A stretch of 64,000 bases of DNA from Haloarcula pelagica (GTDB lineage: Archaea; Halobacteriota; Halobacteria; Halobacteriales; Haloarculaceae). Location: contig NZ_CP126161.1 of NCBI RefSeq assembly GCF_030127105.1, forward strand, positions 1,860,001 through 1,924,000. The letters are read 5' to 3'. A program made the translations under genes and the position numbers. The notes under the pieces are model-generated. The model did no database searches. It was given only the letters and a program-made list of their open reading frames with translations, and was not told the DNA's origin. Shown here piece after piece: positions 8,466-16,311 of this stretch (position 1 is the stretch's first letter; every line of letters begins with the position of its first letter).

Positions 8466-9389
8466 ATGATGAAGGTCGGACTCCTCTACTCGCGTATCCG
8501 CCGGGACGAGAAGCTCCTGCTGTCGGAACTGCGCGAGCGCGACCACGAGATCGAGAAGATCGACGTTCGCAAGCAGCGGTTCAACATCTCGGAGGCGCCC
8601 GCGGCGTTCGAGGACGTGGACATCGTCGTCGATCGCTGTCTGGCGACCTCACGCAGCGTCTACGCGACGAAGTTCGTCGAGGCCTACGACGTGCCGGTCG
8701 TCAACGGTCCCGGCGTCGCGGAAGTCTGTGCGGACAAGGTGAAAAACAGCCTCGCGCTCGAACGGGCGGGCGTTCCGACGCCGGACACCGACGTGGCCTT
8801 CACCAAAGACGCCGCGCTGGAGTCGATCGAGGACTTCGGCTATCCCTGCGTCCTCAAGCCCGTCGTGGGCTCGTGGGGCCGCCTGATGGCCAAGATCGAC
8901 TCCCGGTCGGCCGCCGAGGCGATCCTCGAACACAAGGAGACGCTTGGCCACTACGAGCACAAGATCTTCTACGTCCAGGAGTTCGTCGACAAACCCGGCC
9001 GCGACATCCGGGTGCTGGCGACCGACGGCGAACCGGTCGCCGCGATGGTCCGCTCGTCGGACCACTGGCTCACCAACGCCGCGAAAGGCGCCGAGACCGA
9101 CACCTTCGAACTGGACGACCGGGCGCTCGAACTCGTCGAGAAGGCCAGCGACGCGGTCGGCGGCGGTCTGCTCGGCGTCGACCTGATGGAAGTCGGGGTG
9201 TCACAAAGCGACACCCAGGACGCGAGCGGCGACGAGCCGCGAGCGCGCGAGCCCGACGACTACACCGTCCACGAGGTCAACCACACCGTCGAGTTCAAGG
9301 CGCTGAACGAGGTCAGCGATGTCGACGTGCCTTCGAAGGTAGTCGACTGGCTGGAAGCGAAAGCCCAGGCCTCGGAGGTGACGGCATGA
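8466..9389 (+). CDS. lysX: glutamate-LysW ligase (ATP-grasp)
   Basis: It attaches glutamate to the C-terminal Glu of LysW with ATP. 307 residues with an ATP-grasp core (VLKPVVGSWGRLMAKI near residues 133-148, KIFYVQEFVDKPGRDIRVL near 166-184, HEVNHTVEFK near 271). The two adjacent ATGs at 8466 and 8469 are preceded by GCGAGGAC. A run of about 21 Asp/Ser/Arg-rich residues sits between GVDLMEVG and YTVHEVNH and is not expected in the family. Its DNA carries a perfect 7-bp hairpin. The stop overlaps the argC start (ATGA). Confidence 0.93.
   Translation: MMKVGLLYSRIRRDEKLLLSELRERDHEIEKIDVRKQRFNISEAPAAFEDVDIVVDRCLATSRSVYATKFVEAYDVPVVNGPGVAEVCADKVKNSLALERAGVPTPDTDVAFTKDAALESIEDFGYPCVLKPVVGSWGRLMAKIDSRSAAEAILEHKETLGHYEHKIFYVQEFVDKPGRDIRVLATDGEPVAAMVRSSDHWLTNAAKGAETDTFELDDRALELVEKASDAVGGGLLGVDLMEVGVSQSDTQDASGDEPRAREPDDYTVHEVNHTVEFKALNEVSDVDVPSKVVDWLEAKAQASEVTA
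9194..9261. repeat. palindromic insertion inside lysX
   Basis: GGGTGTC (9196-9202) and GACACCC (9210-9216) form a hairpin around ACAAAGC, followed by a second, weaker dyad GCGGC/GCCGC near 9226-9240. The stretch interrupts a conserved region of LysX in frame. It looks like a short palindromic intergenic-type repeat that has entered a gene. Confidence 0.45.
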
Positions 9390-10423
9390 GCTACACCGCG
9401 AGCGTCGTCGGCGGGTCGGGCTTTACCGGCGGGGAACTGCTCCGCCTGCTCGACGGCCACCCCGAGTTCGAACTGGCCCAGGCGACCAGTCGCTCGAAGG
9501 AGAACAAGACCATCGGCCACCAGCATCCGAACCTCCGGCATACGGATCTGCGTTTCTCCTCGCCGGAGGACCTAGAGTCGGTCGACGTGCTCTTCGCCGC
9601 GACGCCACACGGCGTCTCGATGGAGCAGATCGACCGGTTCCGGGACGCCGCCGACACGGTCGTCGATCTCTCGGCGGACTTCCGCCTCGACACGGAGGCC
9701 CAGTACGACGAGTGGTACGACGGCCACACGCGGCCGGACCTGCTTGCCGACAGCGAGTACGCGCTGCCGGAACTCAACCGCGAGAACCTCGCGGGCGCGG
9801 ACCTCATCGCCTCCGGGGGCTGTAACGCCACGGCGACGATCCTGGGACTGCTCCCGCTGTTCGAGGCCGACGTACTCGGCGGTGACGAGCAGATCGTCGT
9901 CGACGTGAAGGTCGGTTCCAGCGAGGGCGGGGCCGGCGGCGGCGAGGCGTCGTCCCACCCCGAGCGCAGCGGCGTCGTCCGTCCGTACGCGCCGACAGGC
10001 CACCGCCACGAGGCCGAGATCCAGCAGTTCCTCGGCGTCGATGTCTCCTTTACCGTCCACGCGGTGGAGATGACCCGCGGCGCGAGCGCGACCTGCCACG
10101 TCTTCCCCGACGGCCCGGTCTCGAAGGGCGATCTCTGGAGCGCCTACCGTGGCAGCTACGAGGACGAACCGTTCGTCGAACTCGTCGCCGGCGGTGGCGG
10201 CGTCTACCGCTACCCCGAACCGAAGGCCGTCGCGGGGACGAACAAAGCGGAGGTCGGCTTCGAACTCGACCCCGGCAACAAGCGTCTGGTCGTCTTCTCG
10301 GCCATCGACAACATGATGAAGGGGTCGGCCGGCCAGGCCGTCCACGCGGCCAACGTCGCGCTGGGTATCGAGGAGACGGCGGGCCTGGAGTTCCAGGGGC
10401 TCCACCCCGTCGGCGCACCATAA
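9386..10423 (+). CDS. argC: LysW-gamma-glutamyl-phosphate reductase
   Basis: NADPH-dependent reduction of LysW-bound glutamyl phosphate to the semialdehyde. 345 residues. The dinucleotide-binding N-terminus is VVGGSGFTGGELLRLL and the catalytic Cys is C146 in SGGCNATA. The family block PYAPTGHRHEAEI is near residue 208. Start ATG at 9386 overlaps the lysX stop. The family is shared with N-acetyl-glutamyl-phosphate reductase, but the LysW/LysX neighbours show the carrier-bound version. Confidence 0.94.
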   Translation: MSYTASVVGGSGFTGGELLRLLDGHPEFELAQATSRSKENKTIGHQHPNLRHTDLRFSSPEDLESVDVLFAATPHGVSMEQIDRFRDAADTVVDLSADFRLDTEAQYDEWYDGHTRPDLLADSEYALPELNRENLAGADLIASGGCNATATILGLLPLFEADVLGGDEQIVVDVKVGSSEGGAGGGEASSHPERSGVVRPYAPTGHRHEAEIQQFLGVDVSFTVHAVEMTRGASATCHVFPDGPVSKGDLWSAYRGSYEDEPFVELVAGGGGVYRYPEPKAVAGTNKAEVGFELDPGNKRLVVFSAIDNMMKGSAGQAVHAANVALGIEETAGLEFQGLHPVGAP

Positions 10424-10438
10424 CACGGAGGCTTTTTC

Positions 10439-11281
10439 ATGACAGTAGTTATCAAAGTCGGCGGCGCTCGGGCGGTCGATCCCGCCGGCGCGCTCGCCGA
10501 TGTCGCCACACTTGTTTCGAACGGAGAGCAGGTCGTCGTCGTCCACGGCGGCTCCACGAAAGTCGACGAGACGCTCGACCGACTCGGGATCGACCCCGAG
10601 TACGTCGAGACGCCCGGCGGCGTCGTCGGGCGATTCACCGACGAGGCCACGATGGAGGTCTTCGAGATGGCCTTCGGCCACCTCAACACCCAACTCGTCG
10701 CCGGCCTCCAGAGCGAGGGCGTCGACGCGGTCGGGCTGAACGGCGTCGACGGGAAACTCCTCTATGGCCCCCGCAAGTCCGCGGTCCGGGTCGTCGAGGA
10801 CGGGAAGAAGAAGATCAGACGGGGCGACCACTCCGGGACGATCAAACAAGTCAACGGCGACCTGCTCGAATCGCTGCTTTCGGACGGTTACACGCCGGTC
10901 GCCGCGCCGCCGATGGCAGGCGACGATGATGGCGAAATCATCCCGGTCAACACCGACGCCGACCGCTCGGCGGCCGCGATCGCCGCCGAACTCGAGGCGA
11001 CCCTGGTCCTGCTCACGGATGTCGAGGGCGTCTACGAGGACCCCGACGATCCCGCGACGCTGATCGAGTCCGTCGAGACAGGCGAGGACTGGACGGCTCT
11101 GGAAGAGGCCGCAGAAGGGTTCATGGGCCGGAAGGTCATGGCCGCCGAGGAGGCGCTCGACGGCGGCGCACCCGAAGTCGTGGTCGCGGACGCCAACGCC
11201 GACGACCCGATCACCTCTGCCCTCGAAGGTAGCGGAACGCATCTCCACGCGAGCGCACTCACGACGGAGGAACACACATGA
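10439..11281 (+). CDS. argB: LysW-glutamate kinase (amino-acid kinase family)
   Basis: Phosphorylates carrier-bound glutamate. 280 residues with the kinase N-terminus VIKVGGARAV, the VVVHGGSTKVDE loop near residue 32, and VNTDADRSAAAIA near residue 170. A clear Shine-Dalgarno GGAGG at 10426-10430 precedes the ATG, unlike the leaderless genes nearby, which fits an internal operon position. The 4-base overlap with argD (ATGA) indicates coupled translation. Confidence 0.93.
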   Translation: MTVVIKVGGARAVDPAGALADVATLVSNGEQVVVVHGGSTKVDETLDRLGIDPEYVETPGGVVGRFTDEATMEVFEMAFGHLNTQLVAGLQSEGVDAVGLNGVDGKLLYGPRKSAVRVVEDGKKKIRRGDHSGTIKQVNGDLLESLLSDGYTPVAAPPMAGDDDGEIIPVNTDADRSAAAIAAELEATLVLLTDVEGVYEDPDDPATLIESVETGEDWTALEEAAEGFMGRKVMAAEEALDGGAPEVVVADANADDPITSALEGSGTHLHASALTTEEHT

Positions 11282-12405
11282 GCGGATTCGTCTTCAACGA
11301 GAAACCGATCCAGATCGAACGCGGCGACGGCGCGTACGTCTACGACGACGACGGCACAGAGTATCTCGACATGGGGGCCTCGTACGCCTGTGTCCCGCTG
11401 GGACACGGCCACGAGGCGGTCCAGGACGCCGTCACCGAGCAGTTCGAGAAGCTGACCTACGTCCAGGCGTCGTACCCCAACGCCCAGCGGACGGCGCTGT
11501 ACGAACTGCTCGCCGACACGGCACCCGACCCCATCGACAAGACCTGGCTCTGTAACTCCGGGACCGAGGCCAACGAGGCCGCGCTGAAGTTCGCCCGGTC
11601 GGCCACCGGCGAGTCGAAGGTCGTCGCCACCATGCAGGGCTTTCACGGCCGGACGATGGGATCGCTGGCGACGACCTGGAAGGACAAGTACAAGAAACCG
11701 TACGAGCCCCTGATGGGTGACGTGGAGTTCGTCCCCTACGACGACGCGGAAGCACTCGACGAGGCCGTCGACGAGGAGACGGCGGCCTTCATCGTCGAAC
11801 CCGTCCAGGGCGAGGGCGGCATCAACCCCGCCTCGACCGAGTATCTGGAAGCGGCCCGCGAGATCACCGAGGAGGCGGGCGCGGCGCTGATCTTCGACGA
11901 GGTCCAGACCGGGATGGGGCGGACCGGCGCGCTGTGGAACTCCCAGCGGGCCGCCGTCACGCCCGACATGATCACCTCGGCGAAGGGACTTGGCAACGGC
12001 TTCCCGGTCGGCGCGACGCTGTGTCGGGACTGGATCGCCCAGGACTACGGCTCCCACGCCTCGACGTTCTCGGGCGGCCCGGTCATCTCCGCGGCCGCCG
12101 GGGCGACCGTCTCGACCATCGTCGAGGACTCGGTGCCGGGCAACGCCGCCGTGATGGGCGAGTACCTCCAGACCGAACTGGAAGCGGCCATCGGCGACGA
12201 GGTGCGTGACATCCGCGGCGAGGGGCTGATGATCGGCGTCGAGGTCGGCCGTGGGGCCAACAAGGCCCTGAAGCAACTGGCACTGCACCACCAGGTGCTC
12301 GCGCTGCCGGCCGGTCGAACCGTCGTGCGCCTGCTCCCGCCGCTGACCATCGACGAGGCCCACGCCGACGCCGTCGTCGAGGCGATGGCGGAGGTGGTCG
12401 GATGA
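11278..12405 (+). CDS. argD: LysW-ornithine/acetylornithine aminotransferase (class III, PLP)
   Basis: Transfers an amino group to the LysW-bound semialdehyde. 375 residues. The PLP-binding Lys is K236 in SAKGLGNGFPVGA. The NSGTEANEAALKFAR block near residue 87 and FDEVQTGMGRTG near residue 207 identify the acetylornithine-type subgroup. GGAGG lies just upstream of the start. The gene overlaps argB and argE by four bases each. Confidence 0.94.
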   Translation: MSGFVFNEKPIQIERGDGAYVYDDDGTEYLDMGASYACVPLGHGHEAVQDAVTEQFEKLTYVQASYPNAQRTALYELLADTAPDPIDKTWLCNSGTEANEAALKFARSATGESKVVATMQGFHGRTMGSLATTWKDKYKKPYEPLMGDVEFVPYDDAEALDEAVDEETAAFIVEPVQGEGGINPASTEYLEAAREITEEAGAALIFDEVQTGMGRTGALWNSQRAAVTPDMITSAKGLGNGFPVGATLCRDWIAQDYGSHASTFSGGPVISAAAGATVSTIVEDSVPGNAAVMGEYLQTELEAAIGDEVRDIRGEGLMIGVEVGRGANKALKQLALHHQVLALPAGRTVVRLLPPLTIDEAHADAVVEAMAEVVG

Positions 12406-13457
12406 GCGAAGCCGCCGCCCGCGAGGTCGACACCGAGGCCCGCGAGTTGCTGGAGGCGGTCGTCCGCACCCCCTCCGTCTCACGGAACGAGCGCGAGGCC
12501 GCCCAGCGCCTGGTCGAGTTCTTCGAGGCCCACGACCGCGAGGTCTGGATCGACGAGGTCGGCAACGTCCGCGCGCCGGCCGACGACGGCGTCCTGCTGA
12601 CCTCCCACATCGACACCGTGCCCGGCGACATCCCGGTCCGGGTCGAGGAGTCGAGCGAGGGCGACGTACTGTGGGGCCGAGGCAGCGTCGACGCGAAGGG
12701 GCCGCTCTGTGCGATGGCCGTCACCGCGGTCCGCACTGGGGCCTCCTTCGTCGGCGTCGTCATGGAGGAAGTCGACTCCACCGGCGGCCGCCACCTCGTC
12801 GAGGACCGCGAGTCCGCGCCGGACGCCGTCATCAACGGCGAGCCCTCCGGCTGGGAGGGGATCACGCTGGGCTACCGGGGGCTGCTCGGTGGTGCCTACG
12901 TCGCCACCAGCGAATCGGGCCACTCCTCGCGGCCCGAGAACAACGCCATCCAGGACGCGATGGACTGGTGGGCCGCGGTCGAGGACGAGTTCGCCAAAGA
13001 CGAGTGGCACCCCGTCTTCGAGCGGGTCACCTGCAAACCCGTCGACTTCGACGGGGGGATCTCCGACGACGGCCTCTCGGTCGAGGCGACGATGCAGGTC
13101 CAGTTGCGCGTCCCGCCCGAATACGCGACCGACGAGATCCGCGAGATCGCCGACGGCTATCTCCAGAACGGCACCGTCAACTGGGACGACTGGGTCGAGC
13201 CGGTGATGGAGAGTCCCCGGACCAGCGTCGCTCGCGCGTTCCGGGCCGCGATCCGGAGCCACGGCGGCGAACCCCACCTCCTGCGCAAGACCGGCACCAG
13301 CGACATGAACATCTACGCTCAGGCCTGGGACTGCCCGATGGTCACCTACGGCCCGGGCGACTCGGACCTGGATCACGCACCGAACGAACACCTCCACCTC
13401 ACGGAGTACGACCGCTCGGTCGCCGTCCTCGAAGACGTGACCGAACGCCTGCTGTAA
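12402..13457 (+). CDS. argE: LysW-ornithine hydrolase (M20 metallopeptidase)
   Basis: Releases ornithine from the LysW carrier. 351 residues of the M20 deacetylase family. Metal-ligand blocks are TSHIDTVPG near residue 67, GRGSVDAKGPL near 92 and MEEVDSTGGRHL near 121. GTSDMNIYAQAWDCP near residue 300 is the C-terminal His/Asp region. It overlaps argD (ATGA) and is followed two bases later by argF. It could act on either the ornithine or the lysine adduct, as in LysK. The context favours ornithine. Confidence 0.92.
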   Translation: MSEAAAREVDTEARELLEAVVRTPSVSRNEREAAQRLVEFFEAHDREVWIDEVGNVRAPADDGVLLTSHIDTVPGDIPVRVEESSEGDVLWGRGSVDAKGPLCAMAVTAVRTGASFVGVVMEEVDSTGGRHLVEDRESAPDAVINGEPSGWEGITLGYRGLLGGAYVATSESGHSSRPENNAIQDAMDWWAAVEDEFAKDEWHPVFERVTCKPVDFDGGISDDGLSVEATMQVQLRVPPEYATDEIREIADGYLQNGTVNWDDWVEPVMESPRTSVARAFRAAIRSHGGEPHLLRKTGTSDMNIYAQAWDCPMVTYGPGDSDLDHAPNEHLHLTEYDRSVAVLEDVTERLL

Positions 13458-13459
13458 CC

Positions 13460-14344
13460 ATGCCCACGCACCTGCTCGATGTCGACGACCTGACGACCGA
13501 GGAACTGACTGCGGTGCTCGACCGCGCCGCCGAGATCAAAGGCGACGGGGCCGACGACCCCCTCCACCAGCAGACGCTGGGGATGATCTTCGAGAAGCCG
13601 TCGACCCGGACACGGGTCTCCTTCGAGACCGGGATGACACAACTGGGCGGCCACGCCGTCTTCCTCGGCCCCGACGACATCCACCTGGGCCACGGCGAAC
13701 CGGTCAAGGACACCTCTCGTGCGCTCTCCCGGTACGTCGACTTCGTGATGGCCCGCGTCTTCGACCACGCGGACGTGGTGGAACTGGCCGAGTACGCCGA
13801 CGTGCCGGTGATCAACGCCCTGACCGACGACGCCCACCCCTGCCAGACGCTGGCGGACCTGCTGACGATCCGCGAGCAGTTCGGTGACTTCGACGTGTCG
13901 GTCGCCTGGGTCGGCGACGGCAACAACGTCTGCCAGTCGTTCGTCCTGGGCGCGGCGATGGCGGGGATCGACCTCACCGTCGCCACGCCCGAGGGCTACG
14001 AGGTCGACGACGACGTGCTGGAACGGGCAGCCGGCTTCGACAACGCGCCCGAGACGACCCACGATCCGCAGGCGGCCGTCGCCGACGCCGACCTCGTCTA
14101 CACCGATGTCTTCGTCAGCATGGGCCAGGAGGACCGCCGCGAGGAGAAACTCGCCGACTTCGACGGGTTCCAGGTCACGACGGACCTGCTCGGCGACCGC
14201 CCGCTCATGCACTGCCTGCCCGCCCACCGCGGCGAGGAGGTCACCGACGAGGTCGTCGAGTCGGACAACGCCATCGTGTGGGACCAGGCCGAGAACCGGC
14301 TCCACGCGCAGAACGGGCTGCTGGTGTGGCTGGCCGAACAGTAG
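13460..14344 (+). CDS. argF: ornithine carbamoyltransferase
   Basis: Makes citrulline from ornithine and carbamoyl phosphate. 294 residues. The carbamoyl-phosphate motif STRTRVSFE is near residue 47, HPCQTLADLLTI near residue 129 and the ornithine loop HCLPAHRGEEVTDEV near residue 251. The open frame extends far upstream inside argE, but ATG 13460 is two bases after the argE stop and gives the family N-terminus (HLLDVDDLT). It is the last gene of the arginine operon. Confidence 0.95.
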   Translation: MPTHLLDVDDLTTEELTAVLDRAAEIKGDGADDPLHQQTLGMIFEKPSTRTRVSFETGMTQLGGHAVFLGPDDIHLGHGEPVKDTSRALSRYVDFVMARVFDHADVVELAEYADVPVINALTDDAHPCQTLADLLTIREQFGDFDVSVAWVGDGNNVCQSFVLGAAMAGIDLTVATPEGYEVDDDVLERAAGFDNAPETTHDPQAAVADADLVYTDVFVSMGQEDRREEKLADFDGFQVTTDLLGDRPLMHCLPAHRGEEVTDEVVESDNAIVWDQAENRLHAQNGLLVWLAEQ

Positions 14345-14417
14345 CGAGAGCCCGAGCGAAGCGAAGGTCTCGATAGCGAGCGGCGACTGCCGCGGGCAGC
14401 CATCCCGGGCTGACCGA

Positions 14418-14450
14418 AGGGAAGCGCGGCTTTTCCCCACGTTTTTGCGC
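14418..14450 (+). terminator. terminator region after argF
   Basis: GCGCGG, CTTTTCCCCACGTTTTT and GCGCG follow one another about 80 bases after argF. Two T-tracts lie between GC-rich arms, which fits a T-rich archaeal terminator. Confidence 0.4.
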
Positions 14451-14543
14451 GAGCGAGAGCTGCCGCCACCCGCTCACCGCGTCGTGGCGACGACCCCCGC
14501 GCCGCGATCGCGGGTTTATGCCGCTCGGACGCCTCACGCTACT

Positions 14544-15527
14544 ATGCGATACTTCCTCACCGGGGGAACGGGATTCGTCGGCGGCCACGTCGCGACACAC
14601 CTGCTCGACGCCGGGCACGAGGTGGTCGCGCTCGCGCGCCAGCCCTCGAAGGCAACAGCCCTCGACGCCGCCGGCGCCGAGGTCGTCGAGGGCGACATCC
14701 TCGACCCGGAGACGATGCGGGAGCCGATGGCCGGCGTCGACGGCGTCTTCCACGTCGCCGGCTGGTACGACATCGGGGCCGACGACCCGACCCTTGGCGA
14801 CCGCATCAACGTCGAGGGGACCCGCAACGTCCTGGAACTGATGGCCGACCTGGACGTTCCGAAGGGCGTCTACACGAGCACGCTCGCGGTCAACTCCGAC
14901 ACCGGCGGACAGGTCGTCGACGAGAGCTACCGCTTCGCGGGCCGGCACCTGACCGCCTACGACCGGACGAAGTGGGAGGCCCACTACGAGGTCGCCGAGC
15001 CGATGGTCGAAGACGGTCTCCCCCTGGTGACGGTCATGCCCGGACTCGTCTACGGCCCCGGCGACACCAGCGTCTTCGGCGACGCCCTTCGTGACTATCT
15101 CCGCGGTGCGCTCCCGGTAATCCCCCGCGGGGTAGCGTACTCGCCGGGCCACGTTGAGGACATCGCCCGGGCGCACGTCCTGGCGATGGAGGCGGGGACG
15201 CCCGGCGAGTCGTACAACGTCTGTGGCGAGCCGGCGACGCTGGTCGACCTGTTCGACATCGTGGCCGACGTGAGCGGCCGGGACCCGCCGCGGGCCGTCT
15301 CACCGGCGCTGTTCCGCGCGCTCGCACCGGTCGCCGGCCTGCTGGAACGTGTCGTGACGCTGCCAAAAGAGTACCGTGCCGAGAGCCTGCGCGTCCTCGG
15401 CGGCGTCACGTATCTCGGTGACAACAGCAAGGCGACCGCGGAACTCGGACTGGACCACCGGCCCCTCCGGACCGGGGTCGCGGCGACCGTCGAGCACGAA
15501 CTGGCACGGCTTGCCGACGGGGCGTAG
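14544..15527 (+). CDS. NAD-dependent epimerase/dehydratase (extended SDR)
   Basis: 327 residues. The Rossmann motif TGGTGFVGGHVA is at residues 6-17 and the catalytic YDRTKWEAH (YxxxK) near residue 137. The stretch VMPGLVYGPGD is typical of atypical extended SDRs acting on sugar nucleotides, quinones or flavonoid-like substrates. No neighbour indicates the substrate. A single gene between the arginine operon and a regulator, with start ATG at 14544. Confidence 0.85.
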   Translation: MRYFLTGGTGFVGGHVATHLLDAGHEVVALARQPSKATALDAAGAEVVEGDILDPETMREPMAGVDGVFHVAGWYDIGADDPTLGDRINVEGTRNVLELMADLDVPKGVYTSTLAVNSDTGGQVVDESYRFAGRHLTAYDRTKWEAHYEVAEPMVEDGLPLVTVMPGLVYGPGDTSVFGDALRDYLRGALPVIPRGVAYSPGHVEDIARAHVLAMEAGTPGESYNVCGEPATLVDLFDIVADVSGRDPPRAVSPALFRALAPVAGLLERVVTLPKEYRAESLRVLGGVTYLGDNSKATAELGLDHRPLRTGVAATVEHELARLADGA

Positions 15528-15722
15528 TTCCACCCGAAACACCACCCTTTTCGATACGTTTGTGGGTTGTTCTCACCGGAGAGTGGACGGGGCTCGCACC
15601 GATCTCCACCCGAAGCGAGGGCCTTTTTTCTCCGGATGTCAACAGTTCTCTCCCCTGCTCGTCGGGCCACGGTGATCGTGGACACCCCCCTCTCCAGACG
15701 AAACGGTGGCCTTTTCGTTACG
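15527..15722 (+). repeat. three direct repeats, ORB-like, each ending in a T-tract
   Basis: The 352-bp gap 15528-15879 holds three copies of a motif at 15527, 15603 and 15691. Each reads TCCA, three variable bases, GAARC, about eight bases, then CCTTTT (first copy GTTCCACCCGAAACACC, third copy TCTCCAGACGAAACGG). Spacings are 76 and 88 bp. The TCCA-N3-GAAAC core resembles archaeal origin recognition boxes, but no orc gene is adjacent. A set of T-rich terminators is the alternative. Confidence 0.5.
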
Positions 15723-15801
15723 GTTGCGAACTGTTGGCACAGTAGCTCGGTCGGTGGTCGGCCCACCGTCCACGTCGGCGGACCGGCCGACGCTCGGGCG
15801 T

Positions 15802-15839
15802 CCCGGTAACACCGACTTTACCGGGTGAGCTCCGGGTAA
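15802..15839. promoter_or_regulatory. candidate operator of the HTH gene
   Basis: CCCGGTAA (15802-15809) and TTACCGGG (15818-15825) are perfect inverted half-sites 8 bp apart. A third half-site, CCGGGTAA, is at 15832-15839. They end 7 bp before the likely TATA box (CGTTTATGCG, 15846-15855) of the regulator gene, a good place for autoregulation. Confidence 0.45.
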
Positions 15840-15879
15840 CGACCTCGTTTATGCGCCCCGCGGTGGTACGACTGCCCAC

Positions 15880-16260
15880 ATGGCAGTCTCCAGGAACCAG
15901 CTCCCCGAGTCGATGGTCGACGACGAACCGGCGCTCGACGAGGTGATGGCCTGTGTCTTCGGCGTCCAGGCACACGAGGTCCGGACCTACCAGGCGCTGC
16001 TCTCGGCTCCGGGCAGTACCGTCGAGGAACTCGCGGCGGCGCTCGACCGGGACCGCTCGAACGTCAACCGCTCGCTGTCGACGCTTCTGGACAAGGGGCT
16101 TGCGAGCCGCGAACGGCGGCTGCTCGACGGCGGCGGCCACGTCTACCAGTACACCGCGACGCCGGGTCCGGAGGCCCGGCAACTGATGCACGAGACGCTC
16201 GAACAGTGGACCGCGGCCGTCCACGACCGCATCGACGAGTTCGCGGCCGGCACGGAGTGA
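15880..16260 (+). CDS. TrmB/MarR-like winged-helix transcriptional regulator
   Basis: A 126-residue DNA-binding protein. A winged helix spans about residues 30-105 (VQAHEVRTYQALL, STVEELAAALDRDRSNVNRSLSTLLDKGL, then a basic wing RERRLL). It has the N-terminal domain of TrmB-type regulators but no sugar-binding domain, so any ligand is unknown. Leaderless: the TATA box is at 15846-15855. The target could be its own gene or the neighbouring thrC. Confidence 0.75.
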   Translation: MAVSRNQLPESMVDDEPALDEVMACVFGVQAHEVRTYQALLSAPGSTVEELAAALDRDRSNVNRSLSTLLDKGLASRERRLLDGGGHVYQYTATPGPEARQLMHETLEQWTAAVHDRIDEFAAGTE

Positions 16261-16311
16261 CACAGCGGCCAACCGTCCGACTTTTGCCCGCCCGGGTCCT
16301 GCGCTTGCACA

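Noticed and set aside
8228-13457. LysW cluster as a lysine (alpha-aminoadipate) pathway
   Set aside because: The presence of argF, argG and argH in the same block indicates glutamate-to-arginine use. Lysine in haloarchaea is normally made through diaminopimelate, and lysC nearby fits that.
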